Below, piece after piece: positions 8,601 through 17,488 of a stretch of DNA of 64,000 nucleotides. The position numbers were made by a program, and so were the translations under genes. Positions within the stretch are counted from its first letter, which is position 1. Every line of letters starts with the position of its first letter. The notes beneath the pieces are model-generated. The model made no database searches. It worked only from the letters and a program-made list of their open reading frames with translations, and was not told where the DNA came from. Source of the stretch: Chitinophagaceae bacterium (GTDB taxonomy: Bacteria; Bacteroidota; Bacteroidia; Chitinophagales; UBA10324); contig JADKFU010000005.1 in assembly GCA_016717285.1 (NCBI GenBank), positions 728,501 through 792,500 on the forward strand, given 5' to 3'.

Positions 8601-10481
8601 ATGAAAGATCAAAGTAAACTTCCTACCGCGTCAAATATCACCACGACGCCTTTTCCGGCATCAAAGAAAATATTTGTGAAAGGCAAAATTCATGACATCA
8701 AAGTTGCCATGCGCGAGATTACCACTGAAGATGAATTTGAAACCAGGAATGGTACCATAAAGAAAGAAAAAGTGAAAGTGACCGTGTATGATCCTAGTGG
8801 TCCGTTTACTGATCCTGATGTTGAAGTAGATGTTCACAAAGGTTTGCACAGGTTACGGCGCGAATGGATTCTTGGGAGAGGAGATGTGGAGGAATTGCCT
8901 GTTTTTTCTTCAGAGTATGCGAATGAGAGATTGAATGACAGCCAGCTCAGCAACATCCATTTCAAAAATATTCCAAAGCCGCTGCGGGCAAAAGCGAATA
9001 ACAACGTTTCGCAAATGGCCTATGCTAAAAGGGGAATCATAACGCCTGAAATGGAGTACATCGCTATCCGCGAAAATCAGCGTTCAAATGAATTGAGTGA
9101 TCAGTATAATGGACTGAGAAAGCAACATGCCGGAGAAAGTTTTGGTGCAAATATTCCTGATAAGTTTATTACACCTGAATTCGTACGTGATGAAGTTGCA
9201 AAAGGACGCGCCATTATTCCCGCCAATATCAATCATCCGGAAAGTGAACCAATGATTATTGGGCGTAATTTTTTAGTAAAGATCAATGCCAACATTGGCA
9301 ATTCTGCAGTAACATCTTCTATTGAAGAAGAAGTTGAAAAGGCGGTTTGGGCATGTCGCTGGGGTGCCGATACTATTATGGATCTTTCTACCGGGAAAAA
9401 TATTCATGAGACGCGTGAATGGATCATCCGCAATTCACCGGTACCTATCGGGACAGTTCCGATTTACCAGGCACTTGAAAAAACCGGTGGTGTAGCAGAA
9501 GATTTAACATGGGAAATCTATCGTGATACATTAATTGAGCAGGCAGAACAAGGTGTTGATTACTTCACTGTGCATGCCGGAGTCTTATTACGTTACATTC
9601 CGCTTACTGCTGATCGCGTAACCGGAATTGTTTCGCGTGGAGGCAGTATCATGGCGAAGTGGTGCCTTTCACATCACAAAGAAAGTTTTCTCTATACGCA
9701 TTTCGAAGACATCTGCGATATCATGAAAGCGTATGATGTTTCTTTTTCATTAGGCGATGGATTGCGTCCCGGCAGTATTGCAGATGCCAATGACCGTGCG
9801 CAATTTGCTGAGCTGGATACACTGGGTGAACTGACAAAGGTTGCCTGGAAGCATGATATTCAAACTATGATAGAAGGGCCGGGACATATACCCATGCAAC
9901 TTATAAAAGTGAATATGGAAAAAGAACTGGCTGAATGTCATGAAGCGCCGTTTTATACTTTGGGCCCGCTTACAACAGATATTGCTCCTGGTTATGATCA
10001 TATTACATCTGCAATCGGCGCTGCGATGATTGGTTGGTTCGGTTGTTCGATGTTGTGTTATGTGACACCGAAAGAGCATTTGGGATTGCCTAATAAAAAG
10101 GACGTAAAAGATGGCGTGATTGCTTATAAAATTGCCGCGCATGCTGCCGATCTTGCTAAAGGCCATCCTGGAGCACAACTTCGCGACAATGCATTGAGCA
10201 AAGCGCGCTTTGATTTTCGATGGGAAGATCAGTTTAATCTTTCACTGGATCCGGATACGGCACGCGAGTTTCACGATGAAACGTTGCCTGCCGACAATGC
10301 TAAAGTGGCGCACTTCTGTTCCATGTGCGGACCTAAATTCTGTTCGATGAAAATTACACAGGAAGTGCGTGATTATGCAGCACAACTGAAGGTGAATGAA
10401 GAACAGTTGATTGAAAAGGGACTTGCAGAGAAAGCAAAAGAATTTGCAGATGCCGGTGGTGAAATTTATGTGAAGCAATAA
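8601..10481 (+). CDS. thiC: Phosphomethylpyrimidine synthase ThiC
   Basis: A 626-residue radical SAM enzyme that rearranges aminoimidazole ribotide to HMP phosphate, the pyrimidine half of thiamin. The C-terminal 4Fe-4S motif is seen in 'CSMCGPKFCSMK' near residue 575. The TIM-barrel core carries 'WGADTIMDLSTG' and 'EGPGHIPMQ'. The length equals bacterial ThiC with the extended N-terminal domain. It is the second gene of the riboswitch-controlled operon. Confidence 0.97.
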   Translation: MKDQSKLPTASNITTTPFPASKKIFVKGKIHDIKVAMREITTEDEFETRNGTIKKEKVKVTVYDPSGPFTDPDVEVDVHKGLHRLRREWILGRGDVEELPVFSSEYANERLNDSQLSNIHFKNIPKPLRAKANNNVSQMAYAKRGIITPEMEYIAIRENQRSNELSDQYNGLRKQHAGESFGANIPDKFITPEFVRDEVAKGRAIIPANINHPESEPMIIGRNFLVKINANIGNSAVTSSIEEEVEKAVWACRWGADTIMDLSTGKNIHETREWIIRNSPVPIGTVPIYQALEKTGGVAEDLTWEIYRDTLIEQAEQGVDYFTVHAGVLLRYIPLTADRVTGIVSRGGSIMAKWCLSHHKESFLYTHFEDICDIMKAYDVSFSLGDGLRPGSIADANDRAQFAELDTLGELTKVAWKHDIQTMIEGPGHIPMQLIKVNMEKELAECHEAPFYTLGPLTTDIAPGYDHITSAIGAAMIGWFGCSMLCYVTPKEHLGLPNKKDVKDGVIAYKIAAHAADLAKGHPGAQLRDNALSKARFDFRWEDQFNLSLDPDTAREFHDETLPADNAKVAHFCSMCGPKFCSMKITQEVRDYAAQLKVNEEQLIEKGLAEKAKEFADAGGEIYVKQ

Positions 10482-10549
10482 CCAATATGAAAGTGGTAGT
10501 GTGTTAAGAGGTCTTTATCGAAGTGTGATTGTTTTAAAAAAATAGCCAG

Positions 10550-11179
10550 ATGAAACTGATTTTGATCTCAGACCCGGATGAATTAGCCGATGAATTGAAA
10601 ACGGTTACAGCATTATTTGAAGCAGGACTCGAAAGATTTCATTTACGGAAGCCCAAATATTCAACCAATAAAATACGTAAGTATCTTGATCACGTTCCTC
10701 CGCAATATCGTGACAGGATCGTGATCCATTCGCATCATGAACTAAGTGTTACATATAATCTCGCTGGCATTCATGTTACTGAGCAACACCGCAGAAAAAA
10801 TTTTTTGCGAACATGGATGATGCGTAAATACCTGAAAATCCGAAGACCTAATCTTGAAATTACAGCAGGATTCCACACACTTGGTTCTTTAAAAGCGGAG
10901 CATCAGGGATATTCATATGTTTTTTTGAGTCCGGTGTTCGACAGTATTTCGAAAATAGGATACAGAAGCACATTTCATGAAGATTCATTACTGAATGTAA
11001 TAAGGAAATCAGATTATAAAGTCTATGCCCTGGGAGGTGTGGATGAAGAAAGAATTGAAAAGGCGAAGGAAATCGGATTTTATGGAGTTGCCCTATTGGG
11101 CAGCATCTGGAAATCAGAGGAACCCTTAGAAAAATTTAAACGCATTCAACAGTTATGCAACAGCAACGGAATTACGTAA
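10550..11179 (+). CDS. ThiE/TenI-like protein (non-canonical thiamin phosphate synthase homologue)
   Basis: A 209-residue TIM-barrel protein of the ThiE/TenI superfamily, with 'EAGLERFHLRKP' near the N-terminus, 'YVFLSPVFDSISK' in the middle and 'YALGGVDEERIEKAKEIGFYGVALLGSIW' split across the end. It lacks the canonical ThiE phosphate and magnesium region 'INDHxxxA...GADGVHLG'; the matching place reads 'IVIHSHHELSV' and 'AGIHVTEQ'. A proper ThiE lies two genes downstream, so this copy is more likely TenI-like (thiazole tautomerase) or a divergent TMP synthase. It overlaps thiD by 25 bp, which supports translational coupling. Paired ThiE-like genes are common in Bacteroidetes thiamin operons. 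Confidence 0.8.
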   Translation: MKLILISDPDELADELKTVTALFEAGLERFHLRKPKYSTNKIRKYLDHVPPQYRDRIVIHSHHELSVTYNLAGIHVTEQHRRKNFLRTWMMRKYLKIRRPNLEITAGFHTLGSLKAEHQGYSYVFLSPVFDSISKIGYRSTFHEDSLLNVIRKSDYKVYALGGVDEERIEKAKEIGFYGVALLGSIWKSEEPLEKFKRIQQLCNSNGIT

Positions 11180-11931
11180 TCAGCGTGGCAGGATTTGATC
11201 CTTCAGCAGGAGCCGGAATTCTGGCCGATATAAAAACCTTTGAACAACTGGGAGTTTATGGACTTGGGGTTTGCAGTGCTATTACTGTACAAACAGAAGA
11301 TCAGTTTCAAAGTGTAAGATGGATTTCAAGTGAAGAAATAATTTCGCAATTGCAATTACTGCTTGAGAAATATGAGGTTGATGTTATGAAGATTGGAATT
11401 ATAGAGAATTTTGAGGTGCTCATTAAAATACTCCTGTTTCTGAAAGAGAATTTTCCGTTTGTAAAGATTATTTGGGATCCTGTATTAAAGGCATCTGCAG
11501 GATTTGAATTTCATACCGCTATCCATTATTCAGGTTTTCTTGAATGTTGCAAAAATGTTTTTTTGATTACACCGAATACAGAGGAAGTGTGTGCATTGTT
11601 GCAGCAGACAGATGCTTTCGTTGCGGCAGAAAAACTGCAATCATTTACCCATGTTTTCCTGAAAAGTTATAAAAATCCCGATGGAAGAGTGCAGGATATC
11701 CTGTTTGAGGAAAATGAAAATTACAATTACGATACCATGTTATTGAATGGTTTTGAAAAGCATGGTTCAGGTTGCGTCTTAGCTGCCGCTATCACTTCAT
11801 TTCTTGCATCAGGCAATGATTTAAGAAGCAGTTGTGAGCTGGCAAAGTCTTACACTTTTGAATTTTTGAAGAGCGCGCCGGGTTTGTTGGGAGCACATCA
11901 TTCCATAAAACAATTTGCAAATCATGCATAG
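11155..11931 (+). CDS. thiD: Hydroxymethylpyrimidine/phosphomethylpyrimidine kinase ThiD
   Basis: A 258-residue ribokinase-fold kinase that phosphorylates HMP and HMP-P to HMP-PP. Signature segments are 'VAGFDPSAGAGILADIKT' at the N-terminus, 'DPVLKASAG' in the middle and the anion-hole/catalytic 'KHGSGCVLAAAI' near residue 203. It overlaps both neighbours (25 bp upstream, 17 bp downstream), so the thi genes are clearly one transcript. Confidence 0.94.
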   Translation: MQQQRNYVISVAGFDPSAGAGILADIKTFEQLGVYGLGVCSAITVQTEDQFQSVRWISSEEIISQLQLLLEKYEVDVMKIGIIENFEVLIKILLFLKENFPFVKIIWDPVLKASAGFEFHTAIHYSGFLECCKNVFLITPNTEEVCALLQQTDAFVAAEKLQSFTHVFLKSYKNPDGRVQDILFEENENYNYDTMLLNGFEKHGSGCVLAAAITSFLASGNDLRSSCELAKSYTFEFLKSAPGLLGAHHSIKQFANHA

Positions 11932-12589
11932 AAAAATTTCATCGTTGCAATATCTCACGCAGGACTTGCCGGATTTTTCGCATATAGAGCAAGTGCGGAT
12001 GGCGTGCGATGCCGGCATTGAATGGATTCAGTTGCGGATGAAAAACAAATCAACTGATGACTATATGAAAATTTCGGCAATGGCGCGTAAGATTACATAT
12101 GATTCAGGAGTTAAACTGATTATTAACGACCATGTAGAAATTGCGGGAGAAGTGGGAGCAGACGGAGTGCATTTAGGCCGGGAAGATATGTATTGGAAGG
12201 CGGCAAGAATAATTTTAGGCGAAGATGTACTAATTGGTGGGTCTGCACATTCATGGGATGAACTGATAAGCCTGCGGGATGCAAACGTGGATTATGCGGG
12301 CCTCGGACCATTTCGCTTTACCAGCACAAAAATAAATCTTGATGAAGTATTGGGGTTGGAAGGCATCATCAGCATTATGAAGCTGATGCAGCAACATTCT
12401 TTTCAATTGCCCGTGATTGCGATTGGTGGCATAGAATTGAATGACGTAAATGATTTGATAGCTGCTGGCGTAAACGGCATAGCAGTTTCATCTGCAATTA
12501 ATAAAGCGGCAAATCCCCGAAATGCTTTAATTAATTTTTTGGAGTCAGTAAAAAATTCTTTTTCAAATCACGAAAAAGTCAACACATGA
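11915..12589 (+). CDS. thiE: Thiamin phosphate synthase ThiE
   Basis: A 224-residue TIM barrel that joins HMP-PP and the thiazole carboxylate/phosphate to give thiamin phosphate. It shows the full family pattern: 'IEWIQLRMKNKS', 'LIINDHVEIAGEVGADGVHL' followed by GREDM, 'YAGLGPFRFTSTK' and 'VIAIGGIELNDV'. These residues are what the upstream ThiE-like paralogue lacks, so this is the likely functional enzyme. It starts inside the end of thiD and ends with an ATGA overlap with thiG. Confidence 0.95.
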   Translation: MQIMHRKISSLQYLTQDLPDFSHIEQVRMACDAGIEWIQLRMKNKSTDDYMKISAMARKITYDSGVKLIINDHVEIAGEVGADGVHLGREDMYWKAARIILGEDVLIGGSAHSWDELISLRDANVDYAGLGPFRFTSTKINLDEVLGLEGIISIMKLMQQHSFQLPVIAIGGIELNDVNDLIAAGVNGIAVSSAINKAANPRNALINFLESVKNSFSNHEKVNT

Positions 12590-13356
12590 AAGATCTCATT
12601 ATAGCAGGCCAGCATTTTCAATCACGGTTATTGTTGGGAACCGGAAAATTCAGTTCTAAAAAAACGATGGCGGAAGCCATAGAAGCTTCAGGCACTCAAA
12701 TGGTAACTGTTGCATTGAAGCGGGTGGATGTGGCAAAGAAAGAAGAAGACCTGGGCAACTATTTAAAATTACTACCCATTCAACTTTTACCCAACACGAG
12801 TGGTGCACGGAATGCGAAGGAAGCTATACTCGCTGCGCAACTTGGACGCGAAGCGTTGGAAACAAATTGGTTGAAACTCGAAATTCATCCTGATCCGCGC
12901 TATCTTTTTCCGGATCCCATTGAAACATTGGCTGCGGCGGAAACACTGGTGAAGCTTGGATTTATTGTGTTACCATACATTAATGCTGATGCAGTTTTGT
13001 GTAAGCGTTTGGAAGATGTCGGTACTGCGGCGGTAATGCCTTTGGGTGCGCCGATTGGTTCAAATAAAGGTTTGCAAACGAAAGACATGCTGGAAATCAT
13101 AATCCGTGAAAGCAAAGTTCCTGTGATTATTGATGCCGGTATTGGTGCTCCTTCGCATGCAGCGGCTGCACTTGAAATGGGTGCAGATGCTGTTTTGGTG
13201 AATACTGCAATTGCAGTTGCACAACATCCTGTAAACATGGCGATAGCATTTAAATTAGGAGTAGAAGCAGGAAGAATTGCCTATGAATCGAAGCTTGGCA
13301 TTGCATCTGAATTTGCAACCGCAAGTAGCCCGCTTACAGCATTTTTAGAAGAGTGA
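12586..13356 (+). CDS. thiG: Thiazole synthase ThiG
   Basis: A 256-residue TIM barrel that condenses DXP, dehydroglycine (from ThiH) and ThiS thiocarboxylate to form the thiazole. Typical segments are 'LLLGTGKFSS', 'LPNTSGARNAKEA', 'WLKLEIHPDPRYLFPDP', 'PLGAPIGSNKGL' and 'DAGIGAPSHAA'. Starting at the ATGA overlap with thiE indicates coupled translation. Confidence 0.96.
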   Translation: MKDLIIAGQHFQSRLLLGTGKFSSKKTMAEAIEASGTQMVTVALKRVDVAKKEEDLGNYLKLLPIQLLPNTSGARNAKEAILAAQLGREALETNWLKLEIHPDPRYLFPDPIETLAAAETLVKLGFIVLPYINADAVLCKRLEDVGTAAVMPLGAPIGSNKGLQTKDMLEIIIRESKVPVIIDAGIGAPSHAAAALEMGADAVLVNTAIAVAQHPVNMAIAFKLGVEAGRIAYESKLGIASEFATASSPLTAFLEE

Positions 13357-13586
13357 AAGTAAACCTGAATGATATGGTGACGAAAAACAATTTTGTCAAA
13401 GGCAACTTTTTCTTCGCCGGCTTTGGGCCTTCGCGCGAAAAAATGTTACTCGCAAAGACTCAAAGCTCGCAAAGATTTATAATGGTAGAACCAATGCCAA
13501 TTCTTTGAACGCACAACAACTAAGCAGGCGTTTTTCACCACAAATGATCGTCTTAGTTTCAAATTAACAAGCGTATTTAGAAAAAC

Positions 13587-14723
13587 ATGCAAGCAGTAAA
13601 TTCCGTGATAACGAAAGATTTCCGAAACATCTTCGAACAATATTCCTGGGATGAAGTAGCTGAACGTATTTATTCAATGGATGCCGGAGATGTTAAGCGT
13701 GCATTGGAGAAAGAAGGAAACGGAACACCGGAAGATTTTATGGCGCTTATTTCTCCTGCTGCTGAAAGCATGCTGGAACAAATGGCGCAATTAAGTCATC
13801 GTCTTACATTAAAAAGGTTTGGTAAGGTGCTGCAGATGTACATTCCCATGTATCTGTCGAATGAATGCCAGAATATTTGCACGTATTGCGGGTTTAGCTT
13901 CGACAACAAAATTGCACGCGTGACGCTGAATGAAGAGCAGATATTGCGCGAAGTGGAGGTGATCAAAAAATTCGGATACGATCATATTCTGCTGGTGAGC
14001 GGTGAAGCGAATCAAACGGTGGGCACGGAATATTTTGAAAAAATGATCCGGTTGATACGTCCATATTTTTCCAACATTATGCTGGAAGTGCAACCGTTGG
14101 AACAGGATGAATATGAACTGTTGATTAATGCGGGAGTAAATACAGTGCTTGTTTACCAGGAAACTTATCACGAAGAGAATTATAAATTATATCATCCGAA
14201 AGGAAAGAAAAGCAACTTCAATTATCGTCTGCAAACGCCCGACAGGTTAGGCAATGCCGGTGTGCATCGCATGGGCCTTGGTGCTTTGTTGGGATTGGAA
14301 GACTGGAGAGTGGATTCGTTTTTTACAGCGTTGCATCTTGACTACCTCGAAAAAAATTACTGGAAAACAAAATATTCTATTTCCTTTCCACGACTGAGAC
14401 CTGCTGTTGGTTGTCAGCAGCCAAATCATCCGATGTCGGATAAACAATTGGTGCAGTTGATCTGCGCGTACAGAATCTTCAATGAAAATGTAGAGCTCTC
14501 ACTTTCAACACGTGAATCACCTGTCTTCCGTAATCATGCAATTAAATTAGGCATCACTTCTATAAGTGCCGGTTCGAAAACTGATCCCGGAGGTTATGCT
14601 GGTGAATTGCATGCTCTGGAACAATTCGAAATTTCTGATGAACGTTCCCCTGAATCAGTTGCTGCGATGATAGCATCGCAGGGTTATGAACCTGTGTGGA
14701 AAGATTGGGACCGGTCTTTTTAA
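13587..14723 (+). CDS. thiH: 2-iminoacetate synthase ThiH
   Basis: A 378-residue radical SAM tyrosine lyase that makes dehydroglycine for ThiG. The CX3CX2C motif is 'CQNICTYCGF' near residues 92-101, followed by the barrel and the C-terminal 'LSLSTRESPVFRNHAIKLG' and 'SAGSKTDPGGY'. It follows thiG after a 230-bp gap that holds decayed GCAAAGA repeats and no gene. The use of the oxygen-sensitive ThiH and not the glycine oxidase ThiO fits Bacteroidetes. Confidence 0.95.
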   Translation: MQAVNSVITKDFRNIFEQYSWDEVAERIYSMDAGDVKRALEKEGNGTPEDFMALISPAAESMLEQMAQLSHRLTLKRFGKVLQMYIPMYLSNECQNICTYCGFSFDNKIARVTLNEEQILREVEVIKKFGYDHILLVSGEANQTVGTEYFEKMIRLIRPYFSNIMLEVQPLEQDEYELLINAGVNTVLVYQETYHEENYKLYHPKGKKSNFNYRLQTPDRLGNAGVHRMGLGALLGLEDWRVDSFFTALHLDYLEKNYWKTKYSISFPRLRPAVGCQQPNHPMSDKQLVQLICAYRIFNENVELSLSTRESPVFRNHAIKLGITSISAGSKTDPGGYAGELHALEQFEISDERSPESVAAMIASQGYEPVWKDWDRSF

Positions 14724-14745
14724 AACTTTTTTTAGACTATGTTTT

Positions 14746-15063
14746 ATGAATCTTCCTGATAAGAATATAATTAAAGAAATCTTACCAGTTGATCTGAAGT
14801 TGATGATGCAGGAAGGAATTAATTATCAACTGATTGATGTACGGGAACCTGCCGAACGTGAAGCTGTAAACATTGGAGGTGAATTAATTCCATTGGATGA
14901 ACTGATGTCGAACATTCATAAAATTGACAAAGACAAACCTGTGATCATTTATTGCAAAGTGGGTTTGCGCAGTCACATTGCCATTCAACGGTTGCAGGAA
15001 AAATATGGTTATGAAAACCTGTTGAACCTGAAAGGCGGCATCACCGCTTATCTTTCAATGTAA
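14746..15063 (+). CDS. Rhodanese-domain sulfurtransferase (stand-alone)
   Basis: A 105-residue single rhodanese domain: 'YQLIDVREPAERE', 'IPLDEL', and active-site loop 'IIYCKVGLRSHIAI' with the catalytic Cys near residue 70. I chose the ATG at 14746, 22 bp after thiH; the longer frame starts inside thiH and adds an unrelated tail. In many Bacteroidetes this position holds a ThiF/MoeB-type adenylating enzyme with a C-terminal rhodanese domain. Here only the rhodanese half is present, so it may supply persulfide sulfur for ThiS. Its last bases overlap the convergent DUF3089 gene by 9 bp. Confidence 0.88.
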   Translation: MNLPDKNIIKEILPVDLKLMMQEGINYQLIDVREPAEREAVNIGGELIPLDELMSNIHKIDKDKPVIIYCKVGLRSHIAIQRLQEKYGYENLLNLKGGITAYLSM

Positions 15064-16095
15064 AGATTGCGCTTTCCAATACGTATCAATCCGCTGTTGC
15101 ACGTTTGTGCGAATATTGGAATAGAACAGGTTATAATCCACGAGATGGTAAATTTTGAAATTCAGAATTTTGCTTCCGGGAAAATCCGGTTTATTAATCC
15201 ACAACATGCCTGCATGCACCTGTGCATCACAAATATTCGGATGCACTTTTTCAAAGTTCCTGAGTATTCCACCTTCGTTTAAGCTTGCCGCAGTATAGAT
15301 CGAATCAGTAGTCCATGAAAGCGGATTGGTGCAGATCGCATGTACTAATCCATTGTCGTAGTAAGCAGGATAATAATCCCTTGCGAACGTATTCCAGGTA
15401 CAATAGCAACCTGTTTGATCAGGGGCATTACAGGGTGGTAAAAATTTCAACGAATCAGGATTAACGGGCATACCTATTATATATGCGGCCACCAGCCTGT
15501 TTTTCAGAGTATCGTTCATGAAAAAATCTTTCAGCAAATGATAAGCGTGCGATGTTCCCTGGCTGTGTGATGCTATAATGATAGGTCTGTTATTATTATA
15601 ATGTTCTAAATAATATTCAAAGGCAGCTTTTACATCATCATACGCAATGGCGAGAGCTTCTTTCCCATCATTTTCTTTTGCAGTATAAAAGGCAGTGATG
15701 TGTGCCTGCCGGTAGCGCGGAGCATAAATACTACATGATCCGTTGAACACACTTGCCTGGTAAAGAATGGTGCTGTTATCTGTTTTTGAATTGAGCTTTG
15801 CATCATTTACATCACCATTCCATTGAAAAGGCGTAGTCGGTTTATAAGTGTAAATGGTAGGATGAATAAAAAAAACATCCACTGTTGCTGTGGCTTCTCC
15901 ATTTGTAAATTTCTTTCCTGGTAAGCTATCTGCCGGATCTTTTTTTGAAGGAAGGGCTGCCCACATATCCGCGTTGCTGTAATCCGGGGGTGGTGGAACA
16001 GGACTCTCCTCGAATCGGGTTTCCAGCAAATATCGTTTTGATCCGCACGAAGTAAGTACAACTATCAGGAACAAAAGTGAGAATTGTTTAATCAT
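15055..16095 (-). CDS. DUF3089 family lipoprotein, alpha/beta-hydrolase-like
   Basis: A DUF3089 protein with 'VDVFFIHPTIYTYKPTTPFQ', 'YQASVFNGSCSIYAPRYRQA' and the nucleophile-elbow-like 'IASHSQGTSHAYHL', which suggests an alpha/beta hydrolase fold with Ser in S-x-S-x-G. The start at 16095 gives a clean lipoprotein signal, 'MIKQFSLLFLIVVLTSCGSK', with Cys at position 17. An alternative ATG at 16134 overlaps the lgt stop as ATGA and would allow coupled translation, but it puts 13 extra residues before the signal peptide. The substrate is unknown. It probably shares a transcript with lgt. Confidence 0.85.
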   Translation of the reverse strand: MIKQFSLLFLIVVLTSCGSKRYLLETRFEESPVPPPPDYSNADMWAALPSKKDPADSLPGKKFTNGEATATVDVFFIHPTIYTYKPTTPFQWNGDVNDAKLNSKTDNSTILYQASVFNGSCSIYAPRYRQAHITAFYTAKENDGKEALAIAYDDVKAAFEYYLEHYNNNRPIIIASHSQGTSHAYHLLKDFFMNDTLKNRLVAAYIIGMPVNPDSLKFLPPCNAPDQTGCYCTWNTFARDYYPAYYDNGLVHAICTNPLSWTTDSIYTAASLNEGGILRNFEKVHPNICDAQVHAGMLWINKPDFPGSKILNFKIYHLVDYNLFYSNIRTNVQQRIDTYWKAQSLH

Positions 16096-16130
16096 AAAGC
16101 GGGTGAGTGAAATAAGAAATGAACCGCAAC

Positions 16131-17309
16131 TCATGAGACAGGAAGCGAGCGGGAAGTTTTTCTACGAAAGAAAATAATTCCTGCGATGCCTATTACGATC
16201 ATGAAGATCGCAATGATTTGCGCTTGTGTAGCAGTGAATCCTGCAATATGATATTTGATGTCAACACGGATTTTTTCGATGAAGAAACGTTCAATGCCAC
16301 CAAGAATCAGGTAGATGGAAAACAGCATTCCCGGAATGGTTATTCTTTTCCGGATCATCCATAAAAAAGAAAAGATCAGCAAGGAAGCAACTATTTCATA
16401 GAGCGGAGTGGGGAATACAGGATTTGCAAGCATGTAACAATACTTTCCTTCGCAACCCGGAATTGGAATGCCATCCTGGTTTACATTGTGGGCATAGTTA
16501 AAAGCCCAGGCCCAATCGGGAAAAATAAACCAACCCGGTTTTGCACTGAGGTTATCAATTCCCCAATCGCCATCTCCTGCAACCTGGCAACCAATTCTGC
16601 CGACACCATAGGCCAGGATCAGGCCTGGAGCTGCGGCATCCAGCATGTGCAGCATTGATAACTTATTTCTATAACAAAAATAAAGGCAACCTGCTGCACC
16701 AAAAATGAGCCCCCCATAGAAAGCCAGTCCGCTAAAGGAAAGCATAGAGCCAATTGGATCTTTCAGGAATGCATCGAGATGTTCGAGGTTATCAAAAACC
16801 TTGGCACCGAGTAAACCACTGATGGCAGCTACAATCGTAATGTCGCCGATCATTTGCCGTGGCCACACCTGCACAATTTTTTCTTCCGGTTTCGGCAGCC
16901 GCTCTTTTTCCTTTTCACGGTATTTGAGGTAGACCAGTAATGCACCCACTGCGAGACCACCCATCAGGTTTCCTCTCGATGAGAGGATGAAGGACTGAGG
17001 ATTATCAGTAAAATCTTTAAGATCAAGTGCAATTGCAATCAGTTTGAATCCGATGATAAATCCGGTAATACCATTTATAACTAAGTCTGCTACACTTGCA
17101 GGTCCGCCAATTATCACCTTGCGTGGAACAGGCAGCAATAACTTTTCATTTTCTTTTCGCTTTACTTCAAGATACAATGTCCATGCTGCAGCCAGAAATG
17201 CCATGGCCATCATAAATCCGAAACTCTGCAGCGCATACAGCAATGTGAACGGTCCGCTTAATTTGGTATTAAAAAGGTCTTCGAAGAGGTATCCTAAGTT
17301 GGGGTACAT
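16131..17309 (-). CDS. lgt: Prolipoprotein diacylglyceryl transferase Lgt
   Basis: A 392-residue polytopic inner-membrane enzyme that transfers diacylglycerol from phosphatidylglycerol to the lipobox Cys of prolipoproteins. The family signature appears as 'YGVGRIGCQVAGDGDWGI' near residue 230, with 'NPVFPTPLYEIVASLLIF' and 'GGIERFFIEKIRVDIKY' at the C-terminus. It is longer than E. coli Lgt (about 290 residues) because of extra N-terminal membrane segments, which is usual in Bacteroidetes. Confidence 0.93.
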   Translation of the reverse strand: MYPNLGYLFEDLFNTKLSGPFTLLYALQSFGFMMAMAFLAAAWTLYLEVKRKENEKLLLPVPRKVIIGGPASVADLVINGITGFIIGFKLIAIALDLKDFTDNPQSFILSSRGNLMGGLAVGALLVYLKYREKEKERLPKPEEKIVQVWPRQMIGDITIVAAISGLLGAKVFDNLEHLDAFLKDPIGSMLSFSGLAFYGGLIFGAAGCLYFCYRNKLSMLHMLDAAAPGLILAYGVGRIGCQVAGDGDWGIDNLSAKPGWFIFPDWAWAFNYAHNVNQDGIPIPGCEGKYCYMLANPVFPTPLYEIVASLLIFSFLWMIRKRITIPGMLFSIYLILGGIERFFIEKIRVDIKYHIAGFTATQAQIIAIFMIVIGIAGIIFFRRKTSRSLPVS

Positions 17310-17488
17310 GAAATATGAATGAATGAAAAAATGAAATCGTAAAACTCAGCGCAATCGTTCAATTGTTGTTGGTATTGATTTGCAAAGATGAAAAACTTCG
17401 GGGAAGTGGAAGGAACGGAAGGTTTGTAAATAATTGAACGTAATTGCCGGCGGCTATTCATCGGATTAAAGTATTCTTAGCAAAGCGC

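Noticed and set aside
14686..14745. Upstream extension of the rhodanese ORF
   Set aside because: These codons lie within the end of thiH and the spacer, and encode an unrelated sequence before the natural ATG.
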